This document shows, in pieces, positions 9,114 to 17,706 of a stretch of DNA of 32,298 nt. The DNA comes from Candidatus Dadabacteria bacterium RIFCSPHIGHO2_12_FULL_53_21 (GTDB lineage: Bacteria; Desulfobacterota_D; UBA1144; Nemesobacterales; UBA2774). Each line of letters starts with the position of its first letter. Within the stretch, counting starts at the first letter, position 1. The position numbers and the translations under genes were made by a program. The stretch is taken from NCBI GenBank assembly GCA_001775255.1, contig MFCJ01000082.1, forward strand, positions 1 through 32,298. The letters are read 5' to 3'. Below the pieces are notes generated by a model that was given only the letters and a program-made list of their open reading frames with translations, ran no database searches and was not told the origin of the DNA.

Positions 9114-10037
9114 ATGAGCCTCCTCAAGCTGGGAAAGGATAACTGGGTGAGGACAAGACCTACGAAGGAGGGGCTAACCTTTATCGCACTCAGCCTCTTC
9201 GTCGGATTTGCGGCCATCAACACGGGGAATAACCTCCTTTATCTCACTTTCGGTATCATGATGAGCTTCGTGGCCGCCTCGGGATTCCTGTCGATGATCA
9301 ACCTCTCGGGGATAGAGGTGAAAATACTGTCTCAGGGAGACGTGTTCGCGCTTACTCCCGCAACACTGAGATTCTCGCTCATTAACGGCAAAGCCGTCAT
9401 CCCTTCATACTCCCTCAATCTGGAAATCGATGAAAAAACAGCCTTCATTCCATACCTGCCGCCAAAGGCCGGGTCCGGGGCGTCGCTGAAACACGTATTC
9501 AGGGAGAGGGGGTGGAATAAAATTCCGGAAGCCAGGCTCTCGACGAGGTTCCCTTTCGGGTTTTTCAAGAAATGGATAAAGATAGACCTCGGGGACGACG
9601 AAGTCCTCGTATTCCCCAAAATAGATCCCATAGATCCCGGGGACGAAATATTCAAGGAAGGGCCGGGAGAGGCGGAATCGGAGAAGACGGGGTTCGGGTT
9701 TGACCTGAGGTCGATCAAGGAATTCCGGCAGGGCGACAACCCCAGGCTCATACACTGGAAAATGACAGCCAAAACTGGGAGGCTCATGGTGCGGGAGATG
9801 GAGGACGAGGAAATAAGGGGAGCGGTTATCGAATTCCACCCCGAAAGGGACAAAACGAGACTCGAGCACCAGATAAGCCGCCTCGCGTCGCTTTTCGTAG
9901 AGCTTCTGAAACGGGGGTTCGAGGTGGAGCTCAAAACCCCCGATATGACCTTTTCGAGCTCCCGGACCGGCAGATCTCCGAGGCCCGTGTTGAGATACCT
10001 GGCTTTGTTCAGGGCTGAAGAAAGAATCCGCGCCTGA
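9114..10037 (+). CDS. DUF58 domain-containing protein
   Basis: Two N-terminal TM segments and the DUF58 signature FDLRSIKEFRQGDNPRLIHWKMTAKTGRLMVREMEDEE. Confidence 0.9.
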   Translation: MSLLKLGKDNWVRTRPTKEGLTFIALSLFVGFAAINTGNNLLYLTFGIMMSFVAASGFLSMINLSGIEVKILSQGDVFALTPATLRFSLINGKAVIPSYSLNLEIDEKTAFIPYLPPKAGSGASLKHVFRERGWNKIPEARLSTRFPFGFFKKWIKIDLGDDEVLVFPKIDPIDPGDEIFKEGPGEAESEKTGFGFDLRSIKEFRQGDNPRLIHWKMTAKTGRLMVREMEDEEIRGAVIEFHPERDKTRLEHQISRLASLFVELLKRGFEVELKTPDMTFSSSRTGRSPRPVLRYLALFRAEERIRA

Positions 10038-10141
10038 TCTCCGAAACCGCCCCGAAACAGACGTTCGCCTGCGATCGGATGACGAGAACCTTCAGGGTGA
10101 ACGGAAAAAGACATACCCTCTATTTTCAGGTATAAATTCGT

Positions 10142-10576
10142 ATGCCGAATAAATCCGACGAGGAACTCATACTCGAAGTAAACGAAAGGTTCTACAGGGC
10201 TTTGGGCACGAGGGACCTGGGGCTCATGGACACCGTGTTCGTCCGCGACGAGAGGGCCGGCTGCACGCATCCGGGCTGGGTGATGCTCAGGGGATGGGAA
10301 GCCATCAGGCAGAGCTGGGAGAACTTCTTCGACCCGGAAGACAGGCTCGCTATAAAACTCCACAACGTCACCATCGACATAAATGGGGACGCCGCGTGCG
10401 TTACATGCGTTCAGGAGCTCATGTACGTAAAGAGAAACCCGGTCATGATGAACGTCTCGATATCGACGAATATATTCGAGAGGACCGAATCAGGCTGGCT
10501 GATGGTAATCCACCACGCCTCCCCAATCCCCTTCGTCACCGAAGAAAAAGAGAGAAAACAAAGTAAGCTGCAGTGA
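10142..10576 (+). CDS. SnoaL/NTF2-like (DUF4440-type) protein
   Basis: 144 aa: NERFYRALGTRDLGLMDTVFVRDERAGCTHPGWVMLRGWEAIRQSWENFF...NIFERTESGWLMVIHHASP, NTF2-like fold pattern. Confidence 0.82.
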   Translation: MPNKSDEELILEVNERFYRALGTRDLGLMDTVFVRDERAGCTHPGWVMLRGWEAIRQSWENFFDPEDRLAIKLHNVTIDINGDAACVTCVQELMYVKRNPVMMNVSISTNIFERTESGWLMVIHHASPIPFVTEEKERKQSKLQ

Positions 10577-10703
10577 GGGGCATATCCCTATCATGCCTTG
10601 TCTCTTCATCGATTCCTTCAGAAAGCGGAACAGGATAAATTAAATACTTACTTTGCTAAGCACCACCCTCCGTGATAACCTTTTCTTGAGTTTATAACTT
10701 ATT

Positions 10704-13586
10704 ATGACGAAAGAAGAATATGATGTTTTCTTTAGTTACGTCCATAAGGACAAAGATAGCGCGATCAGAATTGTCGAAGCCCTCCGAGCATCAGGTATAA
10801 AAGTCTGGTTTGATGAAAACGAAATTAAAGATTACGATGGGATCATAAGACATCTTACCAAAGGTCTCTCCCACTCAAAAGCCCTAGTCGCCTATTACTC
10901 AGCCAAATATCCTAAAAGCCGTTTCTGCCAATGGGAATTCACCTCCGCTTTCCTGGCAAGTCAAAGAGAGGGTGATCCCACCAAACGAATCATGGTTTTA
11001 AATCCCGAAAAAGGTCATGAGCACATTATGCCTTCGGAATTTCAAGGTGCTCTATTTAAAAGAGTTCCAGAAAATGTAGATGATGCGGCCTTAAATGTTA
11101 TTGTAGAAAGTATAAAAGAACGAGTCTCAAGAATTGCTAACCCTATAGGACATATATCCACTTTTGACAAGCCGACTTGGTATGGAAGAAATGGAATCTT
11201 TTACCCAAACTTTGTGGGACGGCTCAGCGATATGTGGAACATTCATACAAAACTGAACTCCTATGAAACTATACTAATAACAAGTGGCACGGCACAAGTA
11301 CAGGGTATGGGCGGGATTGGAAAGTCTCTATTAGTAGAAGAATATGCTATGAGATTCGGGGCTGCTTATCCGGGTGGTATCTATTGGCTAAGCGCATCTC
11401 AAGCCGACCCAAAAAATCCAGATTCAGAACTAGAAAGACAATTGCGTAACATTGCGCTGGAGCTAGGAATTCCGAGACATGCTTTTGAAACCGATAGAGA
11501 AGAAGAGAGACTGCCTTTAATTATTGGTGCAATAGGTCATCATCTCAAATCATATGAAGCTCCATCACTCTGGATAGTGGACGATATTCCCGTTGGTATG
11601 AACAGCGAAAATTTAAGAAGATGGTTTGCTCCTCATCACAATGGGAAGACACTCATAACTACGAGGAGTACCGAATATAATGTTGCAGAGCGAATACCCC
11701 TGGATGTGCTTGAAAAAGAAGATGCCTATACCCTAATCACTAGCAGAAAAAAACCAAAGAATGAACTAGAAGAAAAAGCTGCATGGGAGATCATCGAGAT
11801 GCTTGGTTTCCATGCGCTTGCGGTTGATGTTGCTTCCTCCGCTCTTCAATTCCAAAGCTATTCAGAATTCTTAGAAGGACTCAAAAATCCAAAAGAAGAC
11901 GAGTTAGAGCTTGCGGCTAAGTTAACTGGCCAATTACCAAATGGGCACGAACCAAGCATTGCAATAACCCTTCTCCGAAGTATAAAACTTTTAAGTGATG
12001 AAGGAAAAGATTTCCTCAGACTCGCATCGATATTAGCAGAGGCCCCAATTCCCTCTAAGCTGGTACAAAAGGTTTTTGAATTCTCTAATGGGATTGATGA
12101 ATCGGAAGCCAGGAAAATGGGCTTACTAGCACTCCATCAGGTTAATTCTCACTCCCTAGCAACACCAGTTGAAGGAGAAGAAGCTTGGGAAGTACATACG
12201 TTAATTTCTCGTACAATGCGATTCCATGAACAAACTGAAAATACAATCAAAACATTCCCTACTAAACTATACAGTACAATTATCGAAGCATTAAATTATT
12301 TGTTGTCTGAAAACGTATTAGAGATACAACGACATGGACAAATAAAATTCGAGATTATTCATGTAAGAAAACTCACAAACAATATAAACACAATGAATTC
12401 CGCATTACTTGCAGATCTGCTGGGTAAGTATGATTTTAATAGAGGTTCTTATAATTCAGCCGAGACTCTACAGAAAAAAGCCTTGAAAGTTTTAAAAAAG
12501 GATCGAGGCGAAAAGGATCGAGATACACTCGGCGTTATGAACAATCTAGCCTTATCATTAGATGCACAAGGAAAATACAACGAAGCAGAAACAATTCAAG
12601 AAAAAATATTGATAGTGACAAAACAAGTATTCGGACACGAGCACCCTAATACACTATCACTTTTGGAGAACACAGCTCTCACAAAATACCGAAAAGGAGA
12701 TTATCATGCTGCTAAAAATATTCTAACAAAGGTTTTATCAACGAAAGAAAGAATCTTGGGCAAAGAACATCTTGATACACTTACAACTATGAATAACTTA
12801 GCTAATATTTTACGAGAACTTGGGAATCCGAATGAAGCTAAAGTAATGCTTGAAAATGCGCTTAAAATACTTTTTCAGATCAAAGGAGAAGAAAATCCAC
12901 AGACGCTAACAACAATGAATAGCTTAGCAATTACATATAGACAAATTGGAGATTTGACGAACGCAAAAACAATATACGAGAAATCATTGACAATTCGTAG
13001 ACGGATACTGGGAGAGAAACACCCGGAGACCCTTAGTTCTGTAAATAATTTAGCCGAATTACTTATTGAAATGAATGAACTAGATGCTGCTACAAAGATG
13101 CTTCAAACTACGATTGAAATTTCAAAAGAATTACTCGGCGAAGAACATCCAGACACACTCACTGCAGTTAGCAATCTAGCAGTGGCAATAGGAACGCAAG
13201 GTGATTTGAATAAAGCTATATCAAGTTACCGAGACTTGCTCAATATTTGCACACGTATACATGGTAAAGAACACCCTGAAACAATACGGTGCATGAGCAA
13301 TCTAGCTTTCTACCTAGGTCAAGATGGTAAATTAGCTGAGGCAATTAAATTATGTGAAAAGGTTTTTGAAATAAGAAAGCGTCAAATGGGAACTAAAAAT
13401 TATAGCACTACCGAAGCCGCGTGGAATTTATTTTGCGCGTTGAATGAAAAAAAGGAACACCATGGAGCAAAAAGAATTCTTCGAGAAGAACTCCTTTGGC
13501 TTCTGAAGGCTGATGTTAATATTCTACACCCAAAACAAAAATACTATCGTGAACAGATCGCTAAAATTACTGGAGCTAAAAACTAA
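10704..13586 (+). CDS. TIR / NB-ARC-like STAND NTPase / TPR (kinesin light chain type) protein, candidate defense sensor-effector
   Basis: 960 aa. N-terminal TIR: YDVFFSYVHKDKDSAIRIVEALRASGIKVWFDENEI...GLSHSKALVAYYSAKYPKSRFCQWEF (putative catalytic Glu78, codon 10935-10937). NTPase: P-loop GMGGIGKS (11304-11327), Walker B-like SLWIVDDI, KTLITTRS sensor-like motif, GFHALAVDVAS in the GLPLA position. C-terminus: 42-aa TPRs of the form EHPDTLTTMNNLA...G...EA......L.....LG. Confidence 0.92.
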   Translation: MTKEEYDVFFSYVHKDKDSAIRIVEALRASGIKVWFDENEIKDYDGIIRHLTKGLSHSKALVAYYSAKYPKSRFCQWEFTSAFLASQREGDPTKRIMVLNPEKGHEHIMPSEFQGALFKRVPENVDDAALNVIVESIKERVSRIANPIGHISTFDKPTWYGRNGIFYPNFVGRLSDMWNIHTKLNSYETILITSGTAQVQGMGGIGKSLLVEEYAMRFGAAYPGGIYWLSASQADPKNPDSELERQLRNIALELGIPRHAFETDREEERLPLIIGAIGHHLKSYEAPSLWIVDDIPVGMNSENLRRWFAPHHNGKTLITTRSTEYNVAERIPLDVLEKEDAYTLITSRKKPKNELEEKAAWEIIEMLGFHALAVDVASSALQFQSYSEFLEGLKNPKEDELELAAKLTGQLPNGHEPSIAITLLRSIKLLSDEGKDFLRLASILAEAPIPSKLVQKVFEFSNGIDESEARKMGLLALHQVNSHSLATPVEGEEAWEVHTLISRTMRFHEQTENTIKTFPTKLYSTIIEALNYLLSENVLEIQRHGQIKFEIIHVRKLTNNINTMNSALLADLLGKYDFNRGSYNSAETLQKKALKVLKKDRGEKDRDTLGVMNNLALSLDAQGKYNEAETIQEKILIVTKQVFGHEHPNTLSLLENTALTKYRKGDYHAAKNILTKVLSTKERILGKEHLDTLTTMNNLANILRELGNPNEAKVMLENALKILFQIKGEENPQTLTTMNSLAITYRQIGDLTNAKTIYEKSLTIRRRILGEKHPETLSSVNNLAELLIEMNELDAATKMLQTTIEISKELLGEEHPDTLTAVSNLAVAIGTQGDLNKAISSYRDLLNICTRIHGKEHPETIRCMSNLAFYLGQDGKLAEAIKLCEKVFEIRKRQMGTKNYSTTEAAWNLFCALNEKKEHHGAKRILREELLWLLKADVNILHPKQKYYREQIAKITGAKN
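12513..13520 (+). repeat. Tandem 126-bp (42-aa) coding TPR units, about eight
   Basis: The codon equivalent to E/K in 'EHPDTL' falls at 12513, 12639, 12765, 12891, 13017, 13143, 13269 and (degenerate) 13395, exactly 126 bp apart each time. Confidence 0.88.
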
Positions 13587-13611
13587 CTTTTGACTCCTGA
13601 GATTAAAGACC

Positions 13612-14388
13612 TCATGAATCCCCGTTGTGGTTGAAGTGGAGTCCGCACTCCTTGTCGGAATCGGTTTCCCACCACCAGCGCCCCGCCCTCTCGTCTTCCC
13701 CGGGTTTGACGGCGCGCGTACAGGGGGCGCACCCTATGCTGGGGTATCCCATGTCGTGGAGCTTGTTGTAGGGAACCTTGCGCTCTTTTATATAATCCCA
13801 CACCATCTTGCTCGTCCAATCCACGAGCGGATTGATCTTTAATATGCCGCCGTTAAGCTCGTCTATCTCGAACTTCCGAGCCTCGGCCCTCGTCTCCATC
13901 TGGTCCCGCCTTATGGATGTTATCCAGCCGTCCATATTCGCCAGGTAGCGTTTGAGGGGCCTCACTTTTCTAATGTCGCAGCAGAGTATCCTGTTTTCCT
14001 TCCCTTTATAGAACAGATTAACCCCGCGCTCGAGCACCATTTCCTCGACCTCGGCCTTATCGGGGAAAACGACTTCTACCCTGGCTCCATATCTTTTTCT
14101 GACCTCGTCCATGACGTCGTAGGTCTCCTGATTGAGCCTGCCCGTATCGAGTGTAAATATCCTCGCCTCCCGGTTTATCGCCATGAGCATATCTATGAGG
14201 ACCATACCCTGGGCCTGAAAGCTCGAAGCGAGCCCGAGTCGCGGGTGTAAATTATCAAAGGCCCACCTGAGCACCTCGTCTGCGCCCCTGCCCTCGAATC
14301 CGAGGTTCAGCTCTCTGACCTCGTCAGGACTGAAAATCCGTTTCCGAGCCTCTATGCCCCGCGCTTTTTTACCTGCCGATCCTGACAA
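13612..14388 (-). CDS. cysH: Phosphoadenylyl/adenylyl-sulfate reductase, [4Fe-4S] type
   Basis: LGLASSFQAQGMVLIDMLMAINREARIFTLDTGRLNQETYDVMDEV, CCDIRKVRPL, ITSIRRDQMETRA, IGCAPCTRAVKPGEDERAGRWWWE, ECGLHF C-terminus. CC plus CxxC cysteines fit the Fe-S (APS reductase) type. Confidence 0.94.
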   Translation of the reverse strand: MSGSAGKKARGIEARKRIFSPDEVRELNLGFEGRGADEVLRWAFDNLHPRLGLASSFQAQGMVLIDMLMAINREARIFTLDTGRLNQETYDVMDEVRKRYGARVEVVFPDKAEVEEMVLERGVNLFYKGKENRILCCDIRKVRPLKRYLANMDGWITSIRRDQMETRAEARKFEIDELNGGILKINPLVDWTSKMVWDYIKERKVPYNKLHDMGYPSIGCAPCTRAVKPGEDERAGRWWWETDSDKECGLHFNHNGDS

Positions 14389-14441
14389 ATTGATTTTTGG
14401 TCACCTCTCCGCCTATCAAGTCCATAATCTTATTATATATC

Positions 14442-15455
14442 CTAATGCCCAAAATTCCTGCTTATCATAGCCGCAACATCGTAGCTGAAATAAAGAGAAG
14501 ACAGGAAATACCCCATAGCCACGGCGATAAACGGTATGACGAACCAGAAGAACGCTATCCTGACGACGTGGCGGTTCTGGGCTGTAGCCGAAAAACCCTG
14601 CTGCGCCAGTGAGAACCCGATTATTCCCGCGGTAACAATCTCTGCAAGAGATACGGGAACGCCTGAGAGCGAGGCGATCAGGATTATTGCAGCCCCGGTA
14701 AATTCAACGGAGATCGCCCTCAATATGCAGATCTCCGTAATTTCCTTCCCGACGCTCTCCAGCACCCTCCCGCCGAAAAGTATAGCCCCGACACCCATTG
14801 CCACGCCCGCCATTACGGCCCCCGCATTGGCGTTCACGAGCCCGAGGCCGACGAGAGGGCCGACAGAATTTGCCGAATTGTTCGCCCCCGCTGAAAAAGC
14901 CACGAACACCCCGGATATGGTTATCAATATGGAAAGTATTTTATTTATACTCCCCTCCGAATAACGTGCCGTCAGAAACTGCAGCGTTTTTAAGTACAGG
15001 TGCCTGGCGATAAGGTAATTCACAGCCAATGCCAGTAGAGGCGTAAGCACCCACCAGACCACTATCTCGAAAAATTTTTCGCTGTTAAGCGACTTCGAAT
15101 AGAGACCCACTCCCACTATCGCGCAGACTATAGCATGGGTAGTTGCCACGGGAACTCGGGATATATTCGCCCAGGAAATGAAAATAATTGCAATAATGAA
15201 GATGATAATGACGAGCCCTATGTGGGTCGAGAACATGGTCCCGGGCACGAGACCGTTCCCGAGGGTTTTGATAACTGGAGTGCCCGCCAGGAGCGCCCCA
15301 AGAACGGCAAAAATGGCAATCATCACGGTCGCTTCCCTTTTGGTCCTCACGCCCGCGCCGTAAGCCGTTGCCATGGAAGCCGCCGAATTGTTCGCACCTA
15401 TATTGAGCGCAAGGAATGCGGACAGAACAATAGCTATGGGAAGGACTAAATCCAA
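14442..15455 (-). CDS. PiT-family permease, probably a CysP-type sulfate permease given its cysH operon context
   Basis: 337 aa, many TM segments, duplicated PiT signatures LALNIGANNSAASMATAYGAG and VAFSAGANNSANSVGPLVGLG. 53 bp upstream of cysH on the same strand. Confidence 0.88.
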   Translation of the reverse strand: MDLVLPIAIVLSAFLALNIGANNSAASMATAYGAGVRTKREATVMIAIFAVLGALLAGTPVIKTLGNGLVPGTMFSTHIGLVIIIFIIAIIFISWANISRVPVATTHAIVCAIVGVGLYSKSLNSEKFFEIVVWWVLTPLLALAVNYLIARHLYLKTLQFLTARYSEGSINKILSILITISGVFVAFSAGANNSANSVGPLVGLGLVNANAGAVMAGVAMGVGAILFGGRVLESVGKEITEICILRAISVEFTGAAIILIASLSGVPVSLAEIVTAGIIGFSLAQQGFSATAQNRHVVRIAFFWFVIPFIAVAMGYFLSSLYFSYDVAAMISRNFGH

Positions 15456-15585
15456 AGATCAGTCTCCGTATGAGTTAGCAGCATATGATTTTGATTACTG
15501 AAACCTGTAAATAGGTGCAAATTGAGTGCCATGACAAATAATCGTGTAATTGAAGGCGATATCTCCAACCAACCCACCCGTCACC

Positions 15586-15614
15586 TTGATTAACAGATAA
15601 TCACTACGTATATT
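15586..15614 (+). promoter_or_regulatory. Candidate sigma-70 promoter for the sigma-54 activator gene
   Basis: TTGATT (15586-15591), 17-nt spacer, TATATT (15609-15614), 33 bp before the ATG at 15647. Confidence 0.4.
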
Positions 15615-15646
15615 TTTGTTACAATCACGAAGGAGATATTATATCC

Positions 15647-17044
15647 ATGACGGGCAAGGTTGCAATTTTAACCGAGGATCAAAGCCTCGTAAAAGAGATA
15701 GCAGATATCATAGGGAGCGGGGCTGTCGAGGTCTTTTCACGGGCGGAGGACATAAGAGAAGCGGATGTAGTTCTCCTGGACGCGGACTCGTCGGGCATAA
15801 AGAATCTGAGCCGGTTAAAGGATAAGTATTTCGTCATAGTAATTACCGCCGAAAAAGGGACGAGATACCTTATCGAATCGATGACCTTCGGCGCGTTCGA
15901 CTGCGTGTTCAGGCCCCTTAAAAACTCGGCTCTCGCGGGATCCCTCGAAAGGGCGTTGGGCATCAGGTCGGAGATTAAGGGCCACCTCGTGGAATTCCAC
16001 GGGAACACACAGGGCACGAGCGTTACGTGCGCTATCGTGGGGGACTCGCCCATGCTCCAGGAGGTGTGCAAGCTCATAGGACAGGTCGGGAGGGTGGACG
16101 TGCCCGTCCTCATAACCGGGGAGAGCGGGACGGGTAAGGAGCTGGTCGCGGAGTCCGTATGGAAGGTGAGCACGAGGTGGGAAAAGCCTTTCGTCGTGCT
16201 TAACTGCGCCGCCATCCCAGAGAACCTTTTAGAGGCCGAGCTCTTCGGATACGAGAAAGGGGCGTTTACAGGGGCGTCTGCGTCCCGTATAGGGAAATTC
16301 GAGGAGGCCGACGGGGGAATAATTTTCCTCGACGAGATAGGCGATATGCCGTTTTTACTCCAGGCGAAGGTGCTGAGGGTGCTTCAGAGCGGGACGTTCC
16401 ACAGGCTCGGCTCCAATAAGGAAATATCGGTCGACGTGAGGATAATCACGGCGACGAACAAGGACCTCGAAAAGATGGTCAGGGACGGGAAATTCAGGGA
16501 GGACCTCTATTTCCGTATAAACGTCGTGAGGATACACCTGCCCGCGCTCAAGGAAAGAAAAGAGGACATACCCCTCCTATGCGAGTGCTTTACGAGGAGA
16601 CACAGCACGCAGATAGGGAAGGAAATAAAGGGGGCCACGAGCAAGTTTGAGAAAACGCTCATGGAATACGACTGGCCGGGCAACGTCAGGGAGCTCGAAA
16701 ACGTGATCAGGAAGGCGATAGCGTTCACTAAAACGCCCTATCTCACTTCTTACGACCTCGATCTGAAAGGCAAACAGCAGTCAGTGAAGCCGATACACAA
16801 TATATCGTTTAAAGACGCCCTCAGGAGCTCCGTCAGGAGCCTGCTCGGCTCGGGACACGAGGAGAACATATACGATATGGTGGTTAAGGAGGCAGAGGTG
16901 GTCCTGCTTCAGGAGGCCCTCGACGCGAGCGGGTGGAACCGTTCGAAAGCCGCAAGGACTCTCGGCATAAACAGGCTCACGCTCAGGCGAAAACTGGAAG
17001 AATACGGAATAGGGGATAAAAGGGACCGGATCGAAACGGATTGA
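15647..17044 (+). CDS. Sigma-54-dependent transcriptional regulator (NtrC-like) with degenerate receiver domain
   Basis: GESGTGKE Walker A, ELFGYEKGAFTGA, GGIIFLDEIGDM, VRIITATNKDL, REDLYFRINV; Fis-type HTH SGWNRSKAARTLGINRLTLRRKLEEYGI. N-terminus resembles REC. Confidence 0.94.
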   Translation: MTGKVAILTEDQSLVKEIADIIGSGAVEVFSRAEDIREADVVLLDADSSGIKNLSRLKDKYFVIVITAEKGTRYLIESMTFGAFDCVFRPLKNSALAGSLERALGIRSEIKGHLVEFHGNTQGTSVTCAIVGDSPMLQEVCKLIGQVGRVDVPVLITGESGTGKELVAESVWKVSTRWEKPFVVLNCAAIPENLLEAELFGYEKGAFTGASASRIGKFEEADGGIIFLDEIGDMPFLLQAKVLRVLQSGTFHRLGSNKEISVDVRIITATNKDLEKMVRDGKFREDLYFRINVVRIHLPALKERKEDIPLLCECFTRRHSTQIGKEIKGATSKFEKTLMEYDWPGNVRELENVIRKAIAFTKTPYLTSYDLDLKGKQQSVKPIHNISFKDALRSSVRSLLGSGHEENIYDMVVKEAEVVLLQEALDASGWNRSKAARTLGINRLTLRRKLEEYGIGDKRDRIETD

Positions 17045-17054
17045 TTGAGCTGTT

Positions 17055-17615
17055 TCAATTTCCGAGAAGCTCAGAAATTTTAAAAATCGAATAAAAGTCG
17101 ACCCCCATCTCCCCGAGCTTCTGTGCAGCTCCCTCCTCACGGTCAACTATAACGAGCACTTTCCTCACCAGGGCTCCTGCGTTCCGGACCGCGTCTATCG
17201 CCGTCAACACCGACCCGCCCGAAGTGACGACGTCCTCGACTACCGCCGTATTGTCGCCGGGCTTGAGGTTGCCTTCTATCAGTTTTCCGGTGCCGTGCCC
17301 CTTCTCCTGTTTCCGAACGAGAAAGCCTCTGAGCGGGTAGTTCTCCCTCTGACTCGCGCAGAGAAGGGAGCCCACGATCGGGTCAGCCCCCATGGTCGGC
17401 CCTCCGACGGTGACGATGAGCGGGTCCCGCCTGATTTCGCCGAGAAAAATGTCCGCCACGAGAGATACACCTTCCGGATGAAGCGTCGTAAGCCTGGCGT
17501 CTATGTAATAATCGCTTTCCTTTCCGGAAGCGAGGGTGAATTTCCCCCTCAGTATAGAGTTCTCGAGGAGTATCCGCTTTAGCCTGTCTTTCTTTTCAGA
17601 TGCCACCGCTGCCAC
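17055..17615 (-). CDS. pyrE: Orotate phosphoribosyltransferase
   Basis: ENSILRGKFTLASGKESDYYIDARLTTLHPEG...VGGPTMGADPIVGSL...AVVEDVVTSGGSVLTAIDAVRNAGA. Confidence 0.95.
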   Translation of the reverse strand: MAAVASEKKDRLKRILLENSILRGKFTLASGKESDYYIDARLTTLHPEGVSLVADIFLGEIRRDPLIVTVGGPTMGADPIVGSLLCASQRENYPLRGFLVRKQEKGHGTGKLIEGNLKPGDNTAVVEDVVTSGGSVLTAIDAVRNAGALVRKVLVIVDREEGAAQKLGEMGVDFYSIFKISELLGN

Positions 17616-17706
17616 CGTCTATGAATCAATCCTCAGATGTGATTTCCTGTCAATTTGTCAGGCTGCCCTAACAGGGAAAGCCCGCATGAGTGAGAGGGAC
17701 CTCGTT

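Noticed and set aside
9332-10363. 343-aa minus-strand ORF antisense to the DUF58 gene
   Set aside because: Ser/Pro/Arg-rich shadow frame of a well-supported coding region, spanning the DUF58 C-terminal part and into the SnoaL-like gene; no recognisable domain.
12513-13520. Regularly spaced repeats as a possible CRISPR array
   Set aside because: The 126-bp period is a coding TPR repeat in frame with a long ORF; units are diverged at the nucleotide level and have no spacer/repeat structure.
13587-13611. Possible terminator between the convergent TIR gene and cysH
   Set aside because: Only 25 bp, and no stable hairpin with a U-tract is visible.
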